From Paraburkholderia susongensis (GTDB lineage Bacteria; Pseudomonadota; Gammaproteobacteria; Burkholderiales; Burkholderiaceae), in assembly GCF_900177725.1 (NCBI RefSeq), contig NZ_FXAT01000008.1:186001-250000 (forward strand): 64,000 nt of DNA, given 5' to 3'. Below are positions 36,580 to 44,997 of this stretch, one piece after another. The notes below the pieces were generated by a model. That model ran no database searches, was not told the DNA's origin, and saw only the letters and a list, made by a program, of their open reading frames with translations. The position numbers and the translations under genes are program-made. How positions within the stretch are numbered: the stretch's first letter is position 1; the number at the start of each line of letters is the position of its first letter.

Positions 36580-37132
36580 CATGAGCGGAGGCCGGCAGCC
36601 AGCGGTAAAGCGTCGGAATGGACACGCCGAGGTTTTTGGCCACGTCCTTGGGCGGCACGCCACTGGCCAACAGCTTTTTGGCTGACTCGATTTTGCTGTC
36701 GGTCATCTTGGGCTTGCGTCCGCCCTTGCGGCCGAGTTGTCGGGCGACCTCGAGCCCGGCGCGGGTGCGCTCGACGGTCAGCTCGCGCTCCATCTCGGCC
36801 AGGCTGGCCATAACGTGAAAGAAGAACCTGCCCGACCGTGTACCGGTGTCGATAGCGTCGGTGAGGCTCTTGAACTGGGCACCCAGCTTATGCAACTCGC
36901 TGACCAGATCGATCAGTTGCTTGACGCTACGGCCCAGCCGATCCAGTTTCCAGACGACCAGGGTGTCTCCCTCGCGCAGTAATTCAAGGGCACAGGCCAA
37001 GCCGGGACGATCGGCACGCGTGCCGCTCACCTTGTCCTCGAAGACGTTCTGACATCCAGCGTTGGCCAGGGCTTTGCGTTGCAATTCGAGGTTTGGGTCT
37101 TGCGCCGAGACACGGGCATAGCCGATCAACAT
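36575..37132 (-). CDS. tnpR: Tn3-family serine resolvase (TnpR)
   Basis: The 185-residue protein has the serine recombinase domain starting MLIGYARVSAQDPNLELQRK, with the catalytic Ser in YARVS, then VVWKLDRLGRSVKQLIDLV and SLAEMERELTVERTRAGLE. It ends in a helix-turn-helix (ASGVPPKDVAKNLGVSIPTL). It would resolve cointegrates at a res site. The stop is inside the terminal repeat. The start overlaps the end of hepT. The transposase gene tnpA is missing. Confidence 0.9.
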   Translation of the reverse strand: MLIGYARVSAQDPNLELQRKALANAGCQNVFEDKVSGTRADRPGLACALELLREGDTLVVWKLDRLGRSVKQLIDLVSELHKLGAQFKSLTDAIDTGTRSGRFFFHVMASLAEMERELTVERTRAGLEVARQLGRKGGRKPKMTDSKIESAKKLLASGVPPKDVAKNLGVSIPTLYRWLPASAHA

Positions 37133-37434
37133 GATTTGAATCCAGTGTTCCACACCACCTCGAGGTTGATGTCGAAGTAGCCGTGGGCGATGCGATTGCG
37201 CATGCCGCGCATGCTGCGCCAAGGCACCTCGGGATGCGCGTGAGTGAAGTCGGCGTAGCCATCCATCACCTTCGTGGCCGCTTCACCGATGATGATGAGG
37301 CTCATGATGACGGCTTGCTGAGTACGCTTGTCCTCGAGGAAGCCGTTTTGCCCCATGTTTTCCACGAAGCTGACCGCATCCGTCGCAGCCTGCTGCATGT
37401 GGCCGAGGTAGTCGGACAAGCGGCTCTCGCTCAT
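37126..37434 (-). CDS. hepT: HepT-like HEPN toxin, C-terminus altered
   Basis: The 102-residue HEPN protein keeps the active motif RNRIAHGYF (R-x4-6-H-x-Y) and the usual DAVSFVENM and IIGEAATKV. HEPN toxins of this class are RNases, inactivated by their MNT partner. The usual end after VVW continues for about 20 more residues; here it stops as NTGFKSC, overlapping the tnpR start by 7 bp. It may be truncated or naturally short in this transposon. Its start overlaps mntA by ATGA. Confidence 0.82.
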   Translation of the reverse strand: MSESRLSDYLGHMQQAATDAVSFVENMGQNGFLEDKRTQQAVIMSLIIIGEAATKVMDGYADFTHAHPEVPWRSMRGMRNRIAHGYFDINLEVVWNTGFKSC

Positions 37435-37727
37435 ACCGGCTGTGCCTCCGCGAGCACCTTGGCCCTGAACTTCGGCGGCAGATCCGCCGGAGTCAGCAGA
37501 TCGACATGGACACCAAGCAGTAATTCCAGTTCGTCTTGCAGACCGCCCAGGTCGAACAGCGTGGCACCCGGCAGTGCATCGACCAGCAGATCGAGATCGC
37601 TGCCGTCCTGGTCGGTGCCATGCAGCACCGAGCCGAAGACGCGCGGATTCGCGATACGGAAGCGGCCTGCCGCTTCGCGCACCGCGCTTCGTTTCATGTC
37701 AAGCGCAACGGACGGTCGCATGGTCAC
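37431..37727 (-). CDS. mntA: MntA-like nucleotidyltransferase antitoxin
   Basis: The 98-residue protein has the minimal nucleotidyltransferase motif GSVLHGTDQDGSDLDLLVD (GSx10DxD). MNT antitoxins silence HepT by adding AMP near its active site. The gene precedes hepT and overlaps it by ATGA. Together with tnpR it appears to form part of a Tn3-family module. Confidence 0.85.
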   Translation of the reverse strand: MTMRPSVALDMKRSAVREAAGRFRIANPRVFGSVLHGTDQDGSDLDLLVDALPGATLFDLGGLQDELELLLGVHVDLLTPADLPPKFRAKVLAEAQPV

Positions 37728-37897
37728 CCTTCCTTATCGAAACTCATTGAGATGGTATGTAATCAAGAATGGGGTTTCAAGAACTATTTTCGAGAATTGC
37801 AATGCCTTGATTCCCCCTTGCCGCGCCGAACCAGCCCGATGCACAGTCCAGCCCGACTCCCACCAGCAAGCCAGCAACCCCATCCGCCAACAATGTC

Positions 37898-37926
37898 TTG
37901 CATAGTAATTTTTCGTCCACTATATT
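37898..37926 (+). promoter_or_regulatory. Sigma-70-like promoter of the monooxygenase gene
   Basis: TTGCAT at 37898-37903 and TATATT at 37921-37926 are separated by 17 bp, an optimal spacing, in an A/T-rich patch about 100 bp before ATG 38029. The rest of the 300-bp gap 37728-38028 holds no gene. Confidence 0.6.
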
Positions 37927-38028
37927 GAACGAATGGACACGGCAAGGTCTTTCGACCCATCGTCCGAATCCCGTTCGCAACGAGACTGAACCACCGCTCG
38001 AACTCGCCCATCCCAGCCGGAACACACC

Positions 38029-39423
38029 ATGCCGAAGGAAATCGTTCTCAACGCATTTGACATGAACTGCGTAGGCCACATCCAGCAAGGCCTATGGACC
38101 CATCCGCGCGACCAGTCCGCGCGCTACACGGACCTGCAGTACTGGACCGACTATGCGCGCAAGCTCGAAGCGGGCCTGTTCGACGGCATCTTTTTCGCCG
38201 ACGTGGTGGGCGTCTACGACGTCTACGGCGGCAACCCCGATGCGGCGATCCGCGGCGCCGTGCAGGTGCCTGTCAACGATCCGACGCTGCTGATTCCGGC
38301 GATGGCCGCTGTCACGCGGCATCTGTCGTTCGGCGTCACGTCGAATCTGTCGGTCGAGCAGCCGTATCTGTTCGCGCGGCGCATGTCGACGCTCGATCAT
38401 CTGACGCGCGGCCGGGTCGGCTGGAACATCGTGACCGGCTATCTGGACAGCGCCTCGCGCGCGATCGGCCTCACCGGCCAGATGGCGCACGACGACCGCT
38501 ACGACCTCGCCGACGAATACATGGAGCTCGTCTACAAGCTGTGGGAGTGCAGCTGGGAAGACGGCGCGGTGCTGCGCGACAAGGCGCGCGGCGTCTATGC
38601 GGACGCGTCGAAAGTCCACGTGATCCATCACCACGGCAAGCAGTACCGCGTCGACGCGATGCATCTCGCCGAACCGTCGCCGCAACGCACGCCGGTGCTC
38701 TACCAGGCCGGCTCCTCCGCGCGCGGCAAGCAGTTCGCGGCGGCACACGCGGAATGCGTGTTCGTGAACGGCCAGGCGAAGCCCGCGGTCAAGGCGATCG
38801 TCGACGACATCCGCGCGCACGCGGTCGCGGGCGGCCGCCGCGCCGACGACATCAAGGTGCTGCTCGGCCAGACCGTGATTACCGGCCGCACCGATCGCGA
38901 GGCCGAGGACAAGTACGAGGAGTACCGGCGTTACGTGAGTTCGGAGGCCGCGCTCGTGCATGCGGCGGCGTCGCTTGGCATCGACTTCGCGCGCTACGAC
39001 CTCGACGAGCCGATCGAAACCGGCAAGAGCCAGGCGATCGTGTCGAACGTCGAAGCGATGACACGCGCCGCCGGTCCGCAATGGACCAAACGCAAGCTGC
39101 TCGAACAGATGGTGCTCGGCAGCCGTCAGCAGCCGCTCGTCGGTTCGGCCGAAAAAATCGCGAACGAGCTGATCGCATGGACCGAGGAAACCGGCGTGGA
39201 CGGTTTCAATCTGTCGCGCACCGTCGTGCCCGAATGCTTCGACGATTTCATCGAACTGGTCGTGCCGCTGCTGCAGGAACGCGGCGCGTACAAGCGCGCG
39301 TATCGCGACGGCACGTTGCGTGAAAAGCTGTTCGGTCATGCTCGTCTGCCGGAAAACCACACGGCGGCGCGCTTCCGCTCGCCGGCCTGCGCGGCGGCGC
39401 CGATTGACGATGCGCGAGGCTAA
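38029..39423 (+). CDS. FMN-dependent monooxygenase, NtaA/SnaA/DszA family
   Basis: The 464-residue protein belongs to the bacterial-luciferase-like class C flavin monooxygenases. Family stretches are LNAFDMNCVGHIQQGLWTHP, FADVVGVYDVYGG, VNDPTLLIPAMAAVTRHLSF, RVGWNIVTGYLDSASRAIGL and PVLYQAGSSARGKQFAA. It needs reduced FMN from a partner reductase, probably the one at 39591. Relatives act on nitrilotriacetate, dibenzothiophene sulfone or N-acyl compounds; the substrate here cannot be told. Confidence 0.9.
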   Translation: MPKEIVLNAFDMNCVGHIQQGLWTHPRDQSARYTDLQYWTDYARKLEAGLFDGIFFADVVGVYDVYGGNPDAAIRGAVQVPVNDPTLLIPAMAAVTRHLSFGVTSNLSVEQPYLFARRMSTLDHLTRGRVGWNIVTGYLDSASRAIGLTGQMAHDDRYDLADEYMELVYKLWECSWEDGAVLRDKARGVYADASKVHVIHHHGKQYRVDAMHLAEPSPQRTPVLYQAGSSARGKQFAAAHAECVFVNGQAKPAVKAIVDDIRAHAVAGGRRADDIKVLLGQTVITGRTDREAEDKYEEYRRYVSSEAALVHAAASLGIDFARYDLDEPIETGKSQAIVSNVEAMTRAAGPQWTKRKLLEQMVLGSRQQPLVGSAEKIANELIAWTEETGVDGFNLSRTVVPECFDDFIELVVPLLQERGAYKRAYRDGTLREKLFGHARLPENHTAARFRSPACAAAPIDDARG

Positions 39424-39516
39424 CGCCGCGACGCAGGTTTTCGGCGCTTTCGATTCGTGCCGCTGGCGTCATGCGAGCCATGCGCATGATGCGCGCGGCT
39501 TGCAGCGCCCGCATCG

Positions 39517-39553
39517 CTCGTATCACCCGCATTACTCGTATCACTCGTATCAC
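39517..39553. repeat. Three copies of a 10-mer ahead of the flavin reductase
   Basis: CTCGTATCAC occurs at 39517, 39535 and 39544; the last two share one base. It lies between the monooxygenase stop and the reductase start. The spacing is irregular, so a regulatory role is uncertain. Confidence 0.4.
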
Positions 39554-39590
39554 GATCCGGCGGCGGCAGGACTTTTCAGAAGAGGCACCT

Positions 39591-40133
39591 ATGGTTGACA
39601 AGAACACGTTTCGCGACGCCATGGCCGGTCTTGGCGCGGCCGTCAACATCATCACGAGCGACGGCGCGGCGGGTCTCGCGGGCTGCACCGCGTCGGCCGT
39701 CTGCGGCGTGACCGACGAGCCGCCTACCCTGCTCGTCTGCATCAACCGCAGCAGCCGCAACAACGCGGCATTCCGCGAGAACGGCAAGCTGTGCGTGAAC
39801 GTGCTGAGCGCGGAACAGCAGGCGCTCGCGGCGCACTTCGCAACGAGCGCGCTCGCGATCGATGAACGCTTCGCCGCCGCGCAATGGGACAGCCTCGCGA
39901 CCGGCGCGCCGGTGCTGCGCAACGCGCTCGCCTCGCTCGACTGCGAGATCGAATCAGTTACCGAAGTCGGCACGCACACGGTGTTCTTCTGCGCGGTGAA
40001 GGCCGCGCGCACGCAGACCGAGGGCGATGCGTTGATCTACTACGGCCGCCGCTATCATCGTGTCGGCGAGCGTTCGGTGCATGCGTCGCAGGCGGTGGCG
40101 GCGAGTGTGTGCGCAGCGAGGTCGGCATGCTGA
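39591..40133 (+). CDS. Flavin reductase partner (HpaC/RutF type)
   Basis: The 180-residue protein is a short-chain flavin reductase: RDAMAGLGAAVNIITSDGAA, GCTASAVCGVTDEPPTLLVC, INRSSRNNAAFRENGKLCVN and ALIYYGRRYHRV. It would supply FMNH2 to the monooxygenase 168 bp upstream. ATG 39591 is preceded by AGAGG. In-frame sequence upstream is repetitive and not used. Confidence 0.88.
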   Translation: MVDKNTFRDAMAGLGAAVNIITSDGAAGLAGCTASAVCGVTDEPPTLLVCINRSSRNNAAFRENGKLCVNVLSAEQQALAAHFATSALAIDERFAAAQWDSLATGAPVLRNALASLDCEIESVTEVGTHTVFFCAVKAARTQTEGDALIYYGRRYHRVGERSVHASQAVAASVCAARSAC

Positions 40134-40213
40134 TTCATTTGCCGCAGCGCGGGCAAGTCAGGTTGCTCGCCGCGGCGATCGACACGCCAGCCCATGCGTT
40201 CGTTGCAGAACCT

Positions 40214-40244
40214 GCACAATCGGCACAATCGGCACAATCGGCAC
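40214..40244. repeat. Tandem 9-mer repeat
   Basis: GCACAATCG is repeated three times in tandem and followed by GCAC. It lies in the 175-bp gap between the flavin reductase and the DUF1501 gene, which are convergent. No gene is seen in the gap. Confidence 0.6.
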
Positions 40245-40308
40245 GCCAAATATTTCGCACTGCTTCAGTTCTGGCTGAATAGACGCGGCGATTGCAGCCG
40301 CTGCCTCA

Positions 40309-41466
40309 TCAGGCGCGCACCACACCGGTCAGCGGCCGCGCCGCCATCGTTCGTCCGAACAGCGCGGCCGCGGTACGCTCCGGGTCGAGCCCGAGACTTT
40401 CACCGGCCGCGCCCGCAATCAGCGCATCGAGCGACGCGGTCGGCTTCAGATCGCGCGCCTCGTACAACTGATGCGGCGCGAGCCCCGGCCAGTCCGCGAT
40501 CACGCGGCCACCCCGTACCGAACCGCCCAGCAGCATCGCGACCGACCCGGTGCCGTGATCGGTGCCACCCGTGCCGTTCGCGGCGGCGGTCCTGCCGAAT
40601 TCGGTCGCGACGAGCACCGTGGTCTTGCTCCACGACGCGCCCATACCGTCGCGCAACGCGGCGAGCATCGTGTCGAGCGCCTTCAACTGATTCGCGAGGC
40701 GCGCGTTCTGCGCGCTGTGCGTGTCCCAGCCGCCGGTTTCGATCATCGCGATGCGCGGACCGTCGTCGCGCGACAGAAAACTCGCCGCGAGCTTGCCGAG
40801 GCTCGCCGGGTCCTGACGCGCGCCCGCGTCGCCGGCGAGACCGCGCGCGGCCATCGCCGATTCCCAAAGCGGGCGCAACTGCGCGTCCTGTTCGTAGAGT
40901 TGCGAGACGCGCGCGAGCAGATCGTCGGGCGCCTGCGGCAAGGCCGACGGCGCATAGGACGTGACCGCCGCCGGGCCGCGCAGTGCCATCGGCACGGTCG
41001 GCGCGAACGCGATCGCGGTTTCGCGCGTAGCCGGCAATTGCGCGGCGAGCCGGTTGAGCCAACCGTCCTTCATCTGATACGGCGACGTACCGCCGGTCTC
41101 GAGCACGTTCTGTCCGTCGAAGTGCGAGCGGTCGCGATACGGCGAAGCCACCGCGTGCACGAACAGCGCCTCGCGGTCCGCATACATCTTCGCGATCTGC
41201 GCGAGCGACGGATGCAGCGCGAACGTGCCGTTCAGACGCGGCGCATTCGACGTGTCGATCGCGAGCGCGCCGCGCAACGTCGCATAAGCCGGTTCCGCGT
41301 ACGGCACGACGATGTTCAGACCATCGGCCGCGCCGCGCTGGATCACGAACACGAAGCGGCGATCGGTCGCGACGTGCGCGAACACAATGCACGGCGAGAC
41401 GAGCATCGCGCCGGCACCGGCGGCGGCGACGCCGAGAAATTGACGGCGTGACAGCATGGCGTTCAT
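40309..41466 (-). CDS. DUF1501 protein with Tat signal
   Basis: The 385-residue protein starts MNAMLSRRQFLGVAAAGAGA, a twin-arginine export signal, and has DUF1501 stretches FVFVIQRGAADGLNIVVPYA and FGRTAAANGTGGTDHGTGSV. The family is sulfatase/phosphatase-like and nearly always paired with DUF1800. The start overlaps the DUF1800 stop as ATGA. Biochemical role unknown. Confidence 0.85.
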   Translation of the reverse strand: MNAMLSRRQFLGVAAAGAGAMLVSPCIVFAHVATDRRFVFVIQRGAADGLNIVVPYAEPAYATLRGALAIDTSNAPRLNGTFALHPSLAQIAKMYADREALFVHAVASPYRDRSHFDGQNVLETGGTSPYQMKDGWLNRLAAQLPATRETAIAFAPTVPMALRGPAAVTSYAPSALPQAPDDLLARVSQLYEQDAQLRPLWESAMAARGLAGDAGARQDPASLGKLAASFLSRDDGPRIAMIETGGWDTHSAQNARLANQLKALDTMLAALRDGMGASWSKTTVLVATEFGRTAAANGTGGTDHGTGSVAMLLGGSVRGGRVIADWPGLAPHQLYEARDLKPTASLDALIAGAAGESLGLDPERTAAALFGRTMAARPLTGVVRA

Positions 41467-43079
41467 CTCCGTTGAAAATCGGGCGACACGAGCAACAGCG
41501 CGATCGCCGTCGATGCGCTTTCCGCGCGCGACACGGCGCTCGCCGTCGGCTCGCTGAGCGAGCCCGCGAGCAGCGTGTGACCGAGCGTGCGCGCATCGAG
41601 CCGGTCGCCGACACGCGCCGCGAAACGTTGCGCGACTTCGACGCGGCGCACGAGCGCATCGGGCGCGGCCCAGCTCGCGGCGATATCGTCGTAGCCCGCG
41701 GGCGAACCCGGGCGCCACACGGGCTGGCCGAGCTGCGTGAAAATCGGCGCGCTCTGCAGATTGCCGAGGTCTTGCCAGCCGAGTCCGCGCATCGACGAAA
41801 TGGTCCACTCCCACGGCGTCTTGAACTTCACCGCCTGCGGCGCCCAGGCCTCCGGCATGTCGATCAGCGCGCGATAAACGGTCGGCAGATCACCGCCGCT
41901 GCGCTCGAACGCGGCGGCGAGACGCTCGCTCACGCCGGGCGGCGGATTATCGGCGACGAAATGACGGGCGAGCTTCGTGCCGACATGCTGCGCGGTGGCC
42001 GGCGAATTCGCGAGATCGATCAGGATCGCGAGTGCCTGCTGCTCGCCGGGCTCGTCGTAGCGGCGTCCCATGATCGTGCGCGCGCCGGGCTCGTGCAGCG
42101 CCGGACGAAACACGAAGCTGCCGGGCTCGGCGTCCTGCCCGGGTGCGCGGCGACCGGCATTGGCAATAGCATTGGCATTGGCATTGGCATTGGCATTGCT
42201 CACTGCATTCGCGCCCGCGCGGGCCGGATTGCCGGCGAGGGTCCAGCCGGTCAGCGCGCGGGCGAATTCGGTCACGTCGTCCTGGCTATAGCCGCTGCGC
42301 ACGCCGAGCGTATGCAGCTCCATGATCTCGCGCGCGAGATTCTCGTTGAGCCCGCGTTTGTTTTCCGGGTTGCGTTGCGCGGCGCGCAGCGCGGCCATGC
42401 TGTCCGGTCCGACCGAGCGGGTCTGGTCGAGAAACAGTTGCATCGCCGGGTGACGCTCGACGGCCACCAGCATGTCCTCGAAACGGCCGAGCACGTGCGG
42501 GCGGATCGCTTCCGCTTCGAACGAACCGGCGAGTACGGCGACGCCGGGCTTTTCCGTCGACACCGCGAAGTGGTTCGCCCAGAAATGCACGAGCCGCTCG
42601 ACGAAAGGCGTCGAGGTGGTCAGTGCGCTCGCGACGCGCGCATTCACCGATGATCGGTACAGACCGAGTATTTCGGCGCGCAGCGCCTTGCGTTCGGCTT
42701 GCTTCGCAGTGGGGTCGCTGCTCTGGGCTTCGCTCTGGCTCGCGGCCGGGTTCGTGGCCGCGCGGTTGGCTGCGTTGTTGCCTGCAAAATTGCCGGTGTT
42801 ATCGGCTGCCGGGTTGCCTGCGTGACTGGCGATAGTGGTCCCCTCGCCCGCGTTGCGCTTCACCTGCTGATTGATCTGCATGCGCAGTTGCATGAGTTCC
42901 GTCGACAACGCCACCGAATCGGGCTGGCTCGCCCACGCAGCCGGCCGCGGCTGATACTGCTCGAACTGCGCGATTAGCCAGCCTTTCGGATCGGCGGGCG
43001 GCGCGTCGTCAGCGCGCGCGCCGAGACCGAAGCGGTTCAGTGCGACCGCCGCCGCATTCAGGTTCGGTGAGTAGGTCAT
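41463..43079 (-). CDS. DUF1800 protein
   Basis: The 538-residue protein has DUF1800 stretches ALNRFGLGARADDAP, LVHFWANHFAVSTEKPGVAV, GLNENLAREIMELHTLGVRS and YSQDDVTEFARALTGWTLAG. Two low-complexity inserts stand out: an Asn/Ala-rich part at about residues 85-113, and an Asn-Ala dipeptide run encoded by hexanucleotide repeats. It is co-transcribed with DUF1501, probably in the ECF sigma operon. Function unknown. Confidence 0.84.
   Translation of the reverse strand: MTYSPNLNAAAVALNRFGLGARADDAPPADPKGWLIAQFEQYQPRPAAWASQPDSVALSTELMQLRMQINQQVKRNAGEGTTIASHAGNPAADNTGNFAGNNAANRAATNPAASQSEAQSSDPTAKQAERKALRAEILGLYRSSVNARVASALTTSTPFVERLVHFWANHFAVSTEKPGVAVLAGSFEAEAIRPHVLGRFEDMLVAVERHPAMQLFLDQTRSVGPDSMAALRAAQRNPENKRGLNENLAREIMELHTLGVRSGYSQDDVTEFARALTGWTLAGNPARAGANAVSNANANANANAIANAGRRAPGQDAEPGSFVFRPALHEPGARTIMGRRYDEPGEQQALAILIDLANSPATAQHVGTKLARHFVADNPPPGVSERLAAAFERSGGDLPTVYRALIDMPEAWAPQAVKFKTPWEWTISSMRGLGWQDLGNLQSAPIFTQLGQPVWRPGSPAGYDDIAASWAAPDALVRRVEVAQRFAARVGDRLDARTLGHTLLAGSLSEPTASAVSRAESASTAIALLLVSPDFQRR
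42156..42198. repeat. Hexanucleotide tandem repeat inside the DUF1800 gene
   Basis: ATTGGC-type units are repeated about five times in a row with a degenerate start. On the coding strand they encode alternating Asn-Ala. Because the unit is six bases, slippage would add or remove dipeptides without changing frame. Confidence 0.85.
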
Positions 43080-43163
43080 GCGATCCTCGTCGGCGTTGGA
43101 TACCTCTGCATGTCCGTTAAACGATCGAAGCGTTGCAATCCGTCGCGGCAATCCACGTTTTTT

Positions 43164-43727
43164 TCAGTCGTCCGATGCCGCGTCGGCCGGCGCCGCATTG
43201 GCCGGAACACTCGCCGGCGCATTCGTCTGACTCTTGTCGTTTGCCCGGTTCTTCGCGTTCGGTACAGGCTGCGCTTCGCGCCACTGTCCGCGCAGCTTGA
43301 GGCTGTCGGCAAACTCGACCCGTTCTTCGGGCGAGAGCGTCGCCGCAAAATCCGCGACGCTCGCCTCCACCAGCGCACGTAGGCTGCTGTCTGCCGCGCG
43401 CGTGCGCGCGAGCGCGGCATCGAGCGCCGCGCGATCGAACTGCGGCGCCGCCAGCAGACGCAACACCTCGCGACGTCCCTCACGGCCCTCGCGCGCATAC
43501 TGCCGCCCTTCGCGGCGCGCGTTTTTCAGACCTTCGATAAAGGCCTGCTGCCGCTCGGCCGGCAACGGTTCGGCGGCAAAGCGCAGCGCGCGCTGTTGTG
43601 CCACCGCCGGCTGGCCTGCGCCATGCGCCGCGAACCATTGATACGCGCCGCCCGCAATCGCGCCGAGCAGGAACACGTTGAGCATGACCGAGCCCAGCAG
43701 CGCAAATTTCCACGACCGTCCGTTCAT
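43164..43727 (-). CDS. Periplasmic Metal_resist/CpxP-like protein
   Basis: The 187-residue product has an N-terminal membrane anchor (WKFALLGSVMLNVFLLGAIA) and a helical, Arg-rich domain ending in a disordered Ala/Pro/Asn tail. The pattern RREVLRLLAAPQFDRAALDA then ATLSPEERVEFADSL fits the Metal_resist (heavy-metal sensor, Spy/CpxP-like) family. The start overlaps the previous gene as ATGA. It may act as a sensor with the sigma/anti-sigma pair. Confidence 0.72.
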   Translation of the reverse strand: MNGRSWKFALLGSVMLNVFLLGAIAGGAYQWFAAHGAGQPAVAQQRALRFAAEPLPAERQQAFIEGLKNARREGRQYAREGREGRREVLRLLAAPQFDRAALDAALARTRAADSSLRALVEASVADFAATLSPEERVEFADSLKLRGQWREAQPVPNAKNRANDKSQTNAPASVPANAAPADAASDD

Positions 43728-44140
43728 TCGCCGCTCCAATCGGCGGCCGTGCCACCGAAGCTCGAAGTCAGATAAGAAGATTCATGAATGACCGGCGCGT
43801 TTTCGGTCAGCACGAAGAACGACACCGCGAATGCGCCGGCCACGCCGCCGAGCAGCCCGACGCCGGCGACCGCCGCGCCGGACCACCACCAGCGCCCGCG
43901 CGCGAGCGGCCGGCGCACCGGCGCGCGCTCGACGATGCGCCGCTGCAGATCGGGACTGGGCGGCTCGACCTCGTCGGCGGCGAGCCACGCGTCGATACCG
44001 GCCGCGTCCGTAAGCGCGGCGTCGGTTTCGGCACGATGCGACTGCGCCCACGCCTGCGCCGCCGCGCGTTCGTGCGGCGGCCAGCGGCGCGCATCGGCGC
44101 CGTACGCCGCAACGATCTGATGAAATCTTTCGGGCGTCAT
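43724..44140 (-). CDS. Membrane protein, candidate anti-sigma factor
   Basis: The 138-residue protein has an acidic/Ala-rich cytosolic part (MTPERFHQIVAAYGADARRW), one membrane helix (AAVAGVGLLGGVAGAFAVSF) and a short periplasmic tail. Topology and position directly after an ECF sigma gene, overlapping it by one base (TAATG), suggest an anti-sigma factor. No ZAS zinc motif (HxxxCxxC) is present, so the class is unclear. Confidence 0.6.
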   Translation of the reverse strand: MTPERFHQIVAAYGADARRWPPHERAAAQAWAQSHRAETDAALTDAAGIDAWLAADEVEPPSPDLQRRIVERAPVRRPLARGRWWWSGAAVAGVGLLGGVAGAFAVSFFVLTENAPVIHESSYLTSSFGGTAADWSGE

Positions 44141-44718
44141 TAGTTGTCCTTAGTAAGGCCGCTGCCGGCCAGTTGAGCGCGCAGATTGCGGCGCGCACGG
44201 GCCAGCAGACTTTCCAGCGCATCGACGCTGACGCCCATCAGGGCCGCTGCGTCGATGTTCGACATCTCCTGGTAATAGGTCAGCACGAGCGCCTCGCGCT
44301 GGCGTGCCGGCAATGCGGCGAGCGCCGCGCGAACCCGCGCGTGTTCGGCGCGCACTTCGAGCCGGGCCTCGGGCGGCGCGGCGGGATCGGCCGTGTCGGG
44401 CAACTCGTCGCACGGGTCTTCGCGCTGGCCGCGCAGACGGTCGTAGCAAAGATTGAGCGCGACGCGATGCATCCACGTGTCGAATTTCGCTTCGCCCTCA
44501 CGCCAGCGCGCCGCCTGTTTCCAGATTCGCACGAACACCTCCTGCGCGACATCCTCCGCCTCCATGCGATCGCCGAGCATGCGCGTGGCGAGCGCGAGCA
44601 GCCGCGGCAGCTTGCGCGCGACGAGCGAGCGAACCGCGCCGGGTTCCTCGCGGCCGACCTGCGCGACCAGCTCGGCATCGGGATCGTGTGGGGCTTCGCT
44701 CAAGGCGAGGGGCTCCAT
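44140..44718 (-). CDS. ECF RNA polymerase sigma factor
   Basis: The 192-residue protein has sigma region 2 (LATRMLGDRMEAEDVAQEVF, VRIWKQAARW, FDTWMHRVALNLCYDRLR) and region 4 (LPARQREALVLTYYQEMSNI, ALMGVSVDALESLLARAR). It heads an operon with the membrane protein, Metal_resist protein, DUF1800 and DUF1501. Resembles ECF groups linked to metal or envelope stress. Confidence 0.92.
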   Translation of the reverse strand: MEPLALSEAPHDPDAELVAQVGREEPGAVRSLVARKLPRLLALATRMLGDRMEAEDVAQEVFVRIWKQAARWREGEAKFDTWMHRVALNLCYDRLRGQREDPCDELPDTADPAAPPEARLEVRAEHARVRAALAALPARQREALVLTYYQEMSNIDAAALMGVSVDALESLLARARRNLRAQLAGSGLTKDN

Positions 44719-44801
44719 CGCGACCTGACGCGTACCTGCGTGGACCGTCTCACGGGATGAAGGTCATTCACTTGCCGCCGCTCCTTGTACCGCCAACCCG
44801 A

Positions 44802-44903
44802 TCAATATACGACGACCGCCGGCCGGTAATAGGCCGGCCGCGCCGGGTACACCACACAGCCGGCGAGCGAGACGGCCAGCAGAATCATCACGAGCGTTTT
44901 CAT
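44802..44903 (-). CDS. Very small lipoprotein
   Basis: A 33-residue product: MKTLVMILLAVSLAGC (lipobox LAGC) followed by a Pro/Tyr-rich tail (VVYPARPAYYRPAVVVY). Tiny Tyr/Pro lipoproteins of this kind are common in Burkholderiaceae envelopes. The clean lipobox is the main support. Function unknown. Confidence 0.6.
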   Translation of the reverse strand: MKTLVMILLAVSLAGCVVYPARPAYYRPAVVVY

Positions 44904-44997
44904 CGCAAACCTGGTTCGGTGACTGAATGAGGCTTCGCGTCGGCAAACGCGCAGCACGTTGTTCGAATACGCGGCACACGCGTCACTCATGCGCGGC

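Noticed and set aside
38092..39360. Minus-strand 422-codon frame opposite the monooxygenase
   Set aside because: It is the complement of a clear NtaA-family gene and has no domain of its own.
40214..40244. Tandem 9-mer as a CRISPR-like or iteron array
   Set aside because: Only three contiguous units with no spacers and no replication gene nearby.
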